Shown here piece by piece: positions 59,319 through 64,000 of a stretch of 64,000 nt of DNA (positions are counted from its first letter, which is position 1; each line of letters begins with the position of its first letter). The stretch lies in NCBI GenBank assembly GCA_947494825.1, contig CANLWN010000003.1:62001-126000 (forward strand), given 5' to 3'. The notes below the pieces were generated by a model, which did not search any database, had not been told where the DNA came from, and saw only the letters and a program-made list of their open reading frames with translations. The position numbers were made by a program, and so were the translations under genes. This DNA comes from an uncultured Flavobacteriaceae bacterium. GTDB lineage: Bacteria; Bacteroidota; Bacteroidia; Flavobacteriales; Flavobacteriaceae.

Positions 59319-60200
59319 TTATTCTTCAGTTGGCTTTGTTTCATAATTTGTGATTAGCTGTTCCAACTTTAACAGTCTAGCTTCCAAATTTTGGTTGATC
59401 TTCTTTTGCTGTACAAGTTTAGCTTCCTGGTGTATGGTGTAGAGCATAAGCTCCTCAATTTTCTCCAGCAGCTTCATATTCATAAGCCCTAGTTTTAATC
59501 CATCCCTCTCCATTTCCATAGCGGATGGGATGTTGGGCAGGTGGCCATATTCCTTGATGTATTGCTGGGTTTCCTCCAGGGTACGGAGGTCGTAATCTTC
59601 CTTGAACACGTAGTCCGGTCCAGGTACGGAAAGGTCTACCTTGACCTCCTCGGCATGGATCTTGCCTTTTACCGTGAGTTTGGAATCCGGGGCGGCCGTG
59701 CCGATGCCTAGCTTACCATCGTACCCAAGGAAGAAGTCGTTCTCCCCAAAATTTACTCTTCCGAATTTGGCGCTAACTATAGTGGTATCTCCCCCATTGG
59801 GCAATGTTCCATCTAGAATGTCCCCACCAATCCAGGCCGCTTGATTCAGATATACACTCAAGGAAGGTATTGCAATCGTAAAGTTTACTTCTAAATGTGC
59901 CTTTACCCCATCCGAGGTTATTCTCGCATCCGCCCACCACCCATTGTCACTTATGGAAACTAGATTGAGACCACCATAGCTGCTCCAACCTTTGAACCAG
60001 GAAATTTTTGCGACCCTTGGCGTGGTAGCTCCGCCTTTTGTTGCTAATACAATTTCATTATATCCCCTTCCGTATCCACCATCGAGTCGTGCTACTTTTT
60101 TCCATCCAGCAGCATCAACGACCACGGTCTTGTTAATCTCCGTTTGTGCCTGTGCACTTCCAAAGCACATGAAAAGGAAAATCGCGAGTGTTGTTTTCAT
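59319..60200 (-). CDS. Fibre-like secreted protein with conserved C-terminal block (module 2, fourth)
   Basis: A 293-residue protein with a signal peptide (TTLAIFLFMCFGSAQA). Its front differs from the others: a compact beta domain (WKKVARLDGGYGRGYNEIVL, AWIGGDILDGTLPNGGDTTI) rather than repeated turns. The shared block begins KLGIGTAAPDSKLTVKG and ends LGLMNMKLLEKIEELMLY. A coiled coil closes it. It is followed by the Skp-like gene after 24 bp. Confidence 0.78.
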   Translation of the reverse strand: MKTTLAIFLFMCFGSAQAQTEINKTVVVDAAGWKKVARLDGGYGRGYNEIVLATKGGATTPRVAKISWFKGWSSYGGLNLVSISDNGWWADARITSDGVKAHLEVNFTIAIPSLSVYLNQAAWIGGDILDGTLPNGGDTTIVSAKFGRVNFGENDFFLGYDGKLGIGTAAPDSKLTVKGKIHAEEVKVDLSVPGPDYVFKEDYDLRTLEETQQYIKEYGHLPNIPSAMEMERDGLKLGLMNMKLLEKIEELMLYTIHQEAKLVQQKKINQNLEARLLKLEQLITNYETKPTEE

Positions 60201-61235
60201 CTATTTCGTTGTTAGTAGTTTTTCCAAGCGATTTATACGGGCTTCCTGAAGCGCTAACTTTTCCGTCAACCGATCCATTTCGGCGATATGTGTTTTCCAC
60301 CTTCCCTGCAGTTCCCTATTGTCCTTCTTCATCTCGATTAGGTAGAGTGTCAGCTCTTCGATTTTTTCCAGGAGCTTCATATTCATAACCCCTAGTTCCA
60401 AACCATTTTCCTCCATTTCCTTAGCAGAAGGGATATTGGGCAGATGCCCATGTTCCTTGATATATTGCTGTGTTTCTTCCAGGGTACGGAGGTCATAGCC
60501 TTCTTTAAAAACATAGTCCGGGCCGGGTACGGAAAGATCTACCTTGACCTCCTCGGCGTGGATTTTGCCCTTTACGGTGAGTTTGGAGTACGGGATTTTG
60601 GTCCCGATCCCTACATTATCCGTTTGGGTGTTGATGACGAACGTATTCCATTTCTCTGTGCCCGAATACAGGGTGCCGATTCCAAAAATATTATGGCCCA
60701 AAGTATTGGAGTCAAACCCCATGTTGACGCCCACAAGGGATCCGTCCTGTCTCAATTGGATTATGGGATTGTCATATTCGTCATTATTGTCGGTATCCGC
60801 TTCCAACCGTAGAATAGCATCTCCGGCTGTGCCGGTAGAAATGTGCAATCTGCCTTGGGGAGCGGTCGTTCCAATTCCCACGTCGCCATCTTTATTGATT
60901 ACCATATCACTGCTATGGTTATTTACCCTGAAATGCATGATATCATACAGATGATAATACTGTATTCCTGCAACAAAATCGTCTTCGGAATCCGCAAAGC
61001 CGTAATAGCCATTTACCGTGTTTGGGGTAAGTATGGAAATCATCGCATTACCACTATTCTCTGATGTTACGCCTGAAAAACCATGTGGTGTCCCCCCGGA
61101 GGATCCATTATAAATATGAAGCGTGGATGCTGGACTCGTTGTGCCCACACCTGCGTTCCCTGTAGTTGGAAAAGTATTGGTCTGTGTCCAACACAGTACA
61201 GGGAAGCACGCCAATAGAAATACTAATTTTTTCAT
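60201..61235 (-). CDS. Fibre-like secreted protein with conserved C-terminal block (module 2, third)
   Basis: A 344-residue protein with a signal peptide (LVFLLACFPVLCWT). The front carries GNAGVGTTSPASTLHI and GDVGIGTTAPQGRLHI turns. The block is DNVGIGTKIPYSKLTVKG through LGVMNMKLLEKIEELTLY. It has the longest coiled-coil end of the set (about 45 residues). Its stop abuts the next start, and its own start overlaps the previous gene as ATGA. Confidence 0.8.
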   Translation of the reverse strand: MKKLVFLLACFPVLCWTQTNTFPTTGNAGVGTTSPASTLHIYNGSSGGTPHGFSGVTSENSGNAMISILTPNTVNGYYGFADSEDDFVAGIQYYHLYDIMHFRVNNHSSDMVINKDGDVGIGTTAPQGRLHISTGTAGDAILRLEADTDNNDEYDNPIIQLRQDGSLVGVNMGFDSNTLGHNIFGIGTLYSGTEKWNTFVINTQTDNVGIGTKIPYSKLTVKGKIHAEEVKVDLSVPGPDYVFKEGYDLRTLEETQQYIKEHGHLPNIPSAKEMEENGLELGVMNMKLLEKIEELTLYLIEMKKDNRELQGRWKTHIAEMDRLTEKLALQEARINRLEKLLTTK

Positions 61236-62026
61236 TTTTTGTTGTTTTTTAGTTCGTCGATTTCTTTTTTTAACGCAATCATGTGCAAGGTTAATTCTTC
61301 AATCTTCTCCAACAACCTCATGTTCATCACGCCCAGTTCCACCCCATTTCTCTCCATTTCCTTAGCGGAAGGGATGTTGGGCAGATGGCCATGTTCTTTG
61401 ATGTATTGCTGGGTTTCTTCCAGGGTACGGAGGTCATAGCCTTCTTTAAAAACATAGTCCGGGCCGGGTACGGAAAGATCTACCTTGACCTCCTCCGCAT
61501 GGATCTTGCCTTTTACGGTGAGTTTGGCATCTGGGGAAGTGGTGCCGATACCTATCTGCCCATTTTTGTGAAAGGTGAACATGGAAGCATTGTCCGTATG
61601 ACCAATGAACAGACGGTTCGCATTAGCTTCCAGATCAAAACGCCATACTTTTCCTCCCCGCTCCAGTCCTATGGCCGCACCCCCGGCAGGGTCCTTAATA
61701 TGTAATTTGTACAAAGGGCTTCCATCCCCCAGCATAAGCTCTCCATTTTTCAGAATGAAATCGCCCCCTGTCTTGAACAAATAGTTAATATTCCCGTCCT
61801 GTTTGATTTTAAGGCCATCACTCTCAATTTGCAGATGGTAAATCTGATCTGGACTGTAATGCGTATCCTTAAGGGTAAGCAGATTAGACCTCCAAGTGCT
61901 GGTTTCTATGGTAAGGCTTGCGTCAGAAATGGAAGCGTCGCCTGTTGTGGGGAAGTTGTTCTGTGCATAGGCCCCAACACTACACAAACCTAATGCGATT
62001 CCTAAAAGATATTGTTTTGGTACCAT
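61232..62026 (-). CDS. Fibre-like secreted protein with conserved C-terminal block (module 2, second)
   Basis: A 264-residue protein with a signal peptide (YLLGIALGLCSVGAYA). It has a variable beta-rich front (LTIETSTWRSNLLTLKDTHY), then GQIGIGTTSPDAKLTVKG and the shared block to LGVMNMRLLEKIEELTLH. A short Lys-rich tail replaces the coiled coil. Confidence 0.8.
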   Translation of the reverse strand: MVPKQYLLGIALGLCSVGAYAQNNFPTTGDASISDASLTIETSTWRSNLLTLKDTHYSPDQIYHLQIESDGLKIKQDGNINYLFKTGGDFILKNGELMLGDGSPLYKLHIKDPAGGAAIGLERGGKVWRFDLEANANRLFIGHTDNASMFTFHKNGQIGIGTTSPDAKLTVKGKIHAEEVKVDLSVPGPDYVFKEGYDLRTLEETQQYIKEHGHLPNIPSAKEMERNGVELGVMNMRLLEKIEELTLHMIALKKEIDELKNNKK

Positions 62027-62038
62027 TGTAATTGGTTT

Positions 62039-63013
62039 TTATTTGTTTTCGTTTTGGAGTTCCTCGATACTTCTGGCCTGATGGGCCAATTGTTTTCTTT
62101 GTTCTTCTGTCTGCTCGCTCAATTGCTTTATGATTTTGTCTTGCTGCAACAAATACAGTGTAAGCTCCTCTATCTTTTCCAACAGTTTCATGTTCATCAG
62201 CCCCAGTTCCATGCCGTTTTCTTCCATTTCTTCCGCGGAGGGTATGTTGGGCAAATGGCCATGTTCTTTGATGTATTGCTGGGTTTCTTCCAGGGTACGG
62301 AGGTCGTAATCGTCCTTGAACACGTAGTCCGGTCCCGGTACGGAAAGGTCTACCTTTACCTCCTCTGCATGGATCTTGCCCTTGACTGTGAGTTTGGAAT
62401 CTGGGGCGGAGGTCCCGATTCCAATTCTACCATTTGTCTTCAATGAAAGCACTGGACTGGACCAGGAAGTCCCGTTTAGGGAAGGATAAAAACTAAGTGC
62501 GTAATTTTCCGATGAGCCTCGTGTAGAAGCCACCCACGAGAGTCTATTGTTATTTTTAAGAACAAAATCTGTTGGCTGGTCCAAAAGGGATTCTAGTATT
62601 AGAGTCCCTCTATTGGTCATATCCTTGACATATAGAGATGCATTGGACGTATAGTGAGCCCCTGTAGATCGAATCTCCAGTTTGGAGGTAGGATTACTTG
62701 CACTGATACCAACATTTCCATTGTCCTGATTAAACCACATAACCGGTGAGTAGACCCCTTGGTAAAATCGCCATAGGGCAAGGTCATATTGTTCGCTCGC
62801 ATTTCGGGTACCCAGCTCCCATTTTACCACGCCGTTAGACCGGAATTCCATGGGGACTTTGTTGGCGGTATTTGCATCATTTAGAATAAGTTTTGGCCCG
62901 TATAAGCTTGGCTCAATGGTTACTGTCTCTGAGTGGGTTATTTGGCCATGGGTGTTCATAGCCCATAAAAAACACGTAAACAATACCATTATGGTTACTT
63001 TCCACTTTTTCAT
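62039..63013 (-). CDS. Fibre-like secreted protein with conserved C-terminal block (module 2, first)
   Basis: A 324-residue protein from ATG 63013 with a signal peptide (VTIMVLFTCFLWAMNTHG). The front has GNVGISASNPTSKLEI and a repeated WELGTRNAS/WVASTRGSS pattern. The block GRIGIGTSAPDSKLTVKG to LGLMNMKLLEKIEELTLY is followed by a long heptad tail. It is the promoter-proximal gene of module 2; upstream codons to 63142 are not needed. Confidence 0.8.
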   Translation of the reverse strand: MKKWKVTIMVLFTCFLWAMNTHGQITHSETVTIEPSLYGPKLILNDANTANKVPMEFRSNGVVKWELGTRNASEQYDLALWRFYQGVYSPVMWFNQDNGNVGISASNPTSKLEIRSTGAHYTSNASLYVKDMTNRGTLILESLLDQPTDFVLKNNNRLSWVASTRGSSENYALSFYPSLNGTSWSSPVLSLKTNGRIGIGTSAPDSKLTVKGKIHAEEVKVDLSVPGPDYVFKDDYDLRTLEETQQYIKEHGHLPNIPSAEEMEENGMELGLMNMKLLEKIEELTLYLLQQDKIIKQLSEQTEEQRKQLAHQARSIEELQNENK

Positions 63014-63593
63014 TCTTTGTTGTTTTTTTATTAATCGAGTCCTTTTATACAAAACCAAAGAGTCAACTAGACTGTTCGTTCTATTTTTAACCATAGGAAC
63101 ACCTTGGTGCCAATCGCCAAGCTCCATCCATCTTAAAACCAATAGCCATTAAACAATACCATTACCGCAATGCCAACGTCCACCGCCGGAAATATTGGTC
63201 AGGTCGTAATCGAAAAATTGAAATCGCATTAACGCCAGGTTCGCGCCAATTCCTAGGGAGGTAAAATCCGATCCGGAATGGACCGAAAAATGCAAAAAAA
63301 GGAAAACCTAAGCAATGTGTTCTCAAATTGGATCGGTTTGGGGCCTAAAACAAAAATCTGGTATTAAGGTAGAAAATTATTTTGTTTAATAAAACTTTTC
63401 TTACATTTTTTTGTATGAATACTATTTTAATCACATTAGGAATATATATTGTTAAAATATTATGGCTTCCTACTCATAAAGTATTAAATTTCGTGTGCAA
63501 ACCGCGAAACTTTTTATATATTTCGGTAAAAACCCGGCTACACCTCCCAAGAAGGATCGGGTCCCCAAACCAAAGATGATGCACATGAACACA
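63014..63593. other. Divergent intergenic region between module 2 and a pseudopilin gene
   Basis: No convincing gene. The right half (63350-63480) is very AT-rich and should hold the pseudopilin promoter. The left half should hold the module 2 promoter. No full TAnnTTTG match in the right place was found for either. Confidence 0.5.
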
Positions 63594-63989
63594 ATGAAAA
63601 GAATCCCCGCTATTAACCTACAGGAAACCCTGATCGTACTGGCCATAATAGGCATTTTGCTCCTTCTGGCCTTGCCCAATCTAATGCCCCTGATCACCAA
63701 GGCCAAGAGCATAGAGGCCCAGACCCAGCTAAAGGCCATTTACAACGCCCAGACCACCTATAGGTACATGTACAGTAAATTCAGTCCGGATTTCAACGAG
63801 CTCGATTTTGAGGCGCCCAGGACCGTAAAGGAGAACGGGACCGCCAACTATCAGTATCAGATTATCAGTGCGGACAATGCCACCTTTAAGGCCAGGGCCG
63901 AGGCCATTACAGATTTCGACGGGGACGGGGTTTTCAATGTATGGGAGGTTGATGAAAACGGAAACCCAAAACAAATTGTAAAGGATTGA
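63594..63989 (+). CDS. Major pseudopilin-like protein (GspG/PilA type)
   Basis: A protein of 131 residues from ATG 63594: MKRIPA then INLQETLIVLAIIGILLLLA. Prepilin peptidase should cut after Ala, with Glu at +5. A long helix follows (MPLITKAKSIEAQTQLKAIY), then a C-terminal domain with DFDGDGVFNVWEV, an acidic loop like the calcium site of GspG. Start codons at 63576, 63579 and 63585 are alternatives. It may belong to the same machine as the GspF cluster at 14.7-19 kb, across the RHS region. Confidence 0.8.
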   Translation: MKRIPAINLQETLIVLAIIGILLLLALPNLMPLITKAKSIEAQTQLKAIYNAQTTYRYMYSKFSPDFNELDFEAPRTVKENGTANYQYQIISADNATFKARAEAITDFDGDGVFNVWEVDENGNPKQIVKD

Positions 63990-64000
63990 TCCCCTTCCTA

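Overview
This window looks like a chromosome segment from a marine-type member of the Flavobacteriaceae (Bacteroidota). The evidence is a PorP/SprF-family protein, DUF6443-type RHS proteins, many Bacteroidota-style lipoproteins, Bacteroidota -7 boxes (TAnnTTTG) before several genes, and little Shine-Dalgarno signal. The species cannot be named from the sequence. No tRNA, rRNA or CRISPR array was seen.

Left part (1-14.5 kb): ordinary chromosome. It holds the start of a TPR protein running off the left edge, a von Willebrand A lipoprotein, a PorP/SprF-like protein, an Nfu-type Fe-S scaffold, dodecin, a DUF255 thioredoxin-fold protein, a small MscS channel, TsaB, and a five-gene MacAB/TolC-like export operon. 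From 14.7 to 19.9 kb lies a minus-strand operon for a type II secretion/type IV pilus-like machine: GspF, two pseudopilins, a large anchored beta-rich protein, a GspC/PilP-like protein and lipoproteins. One more pseudopilin (63.6 kb, plus strand) lies on the far side of the RHS region.

Middle (20-36.2 kb): an AT-rich array of about 17 short genes, nearly all on the minus strand. Most are small membrane proteins or lipoproteins. Many are preceded by a few tens of codons that end in a stop at or next to the start of the following gene. I read these as decayed C-terminal toxin tails of RHS proteins, each with its immunity gene. The array lies directly 3' of a complete RHS toxin gene, as expected for an archive of displaced toxin-tail/immunity cassettes. 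Three tails are long enough to be described as domains.

The cassettes are separated by a dispersed repeat family with three kinds of palindrome. The first is a GTAG-flanked hairpin whose stem covaries between copies. The second is a terminator-like CCACAAC/GATTGTGG hairpin. The third is a GGCACGGAAA/TTTCCGCGCC palindrome, often within 10 bp of a gene's stop codon. Two broken pieces of a REP-associated tyrosine transposase (RAYT: N-terminus near 33.9 kb, C-terminus near 22.2 kb) sit inside these repeats, and so do scraps of RHS core sequence. The repeats are therefore probably REP/REPIN-like elements mobilised by a RAYT.

Right part (35.7-63.0 kb): two full RHS modules, both read leftwards. 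Each has four secreted fibre-like proteins with a near-constant C-terminal block and variable front, a large SpvB/TcaC-like protein, an RHS repeat/core protein with a unique toxin tail, and an immunity gene. Module 1 spans 46.7-35.7 kb. Module 2 spans 63.0-48.5 kb and also contains an OmpH/Skp-like chaperone and a lipoprotein. The likely logic is secretion of a multi-part toxin particle (fibre, cage halves, toxin tail). Tails are replaced by recombination at the RHS core, and old tails with immunity genes are pushed downstream into the array.
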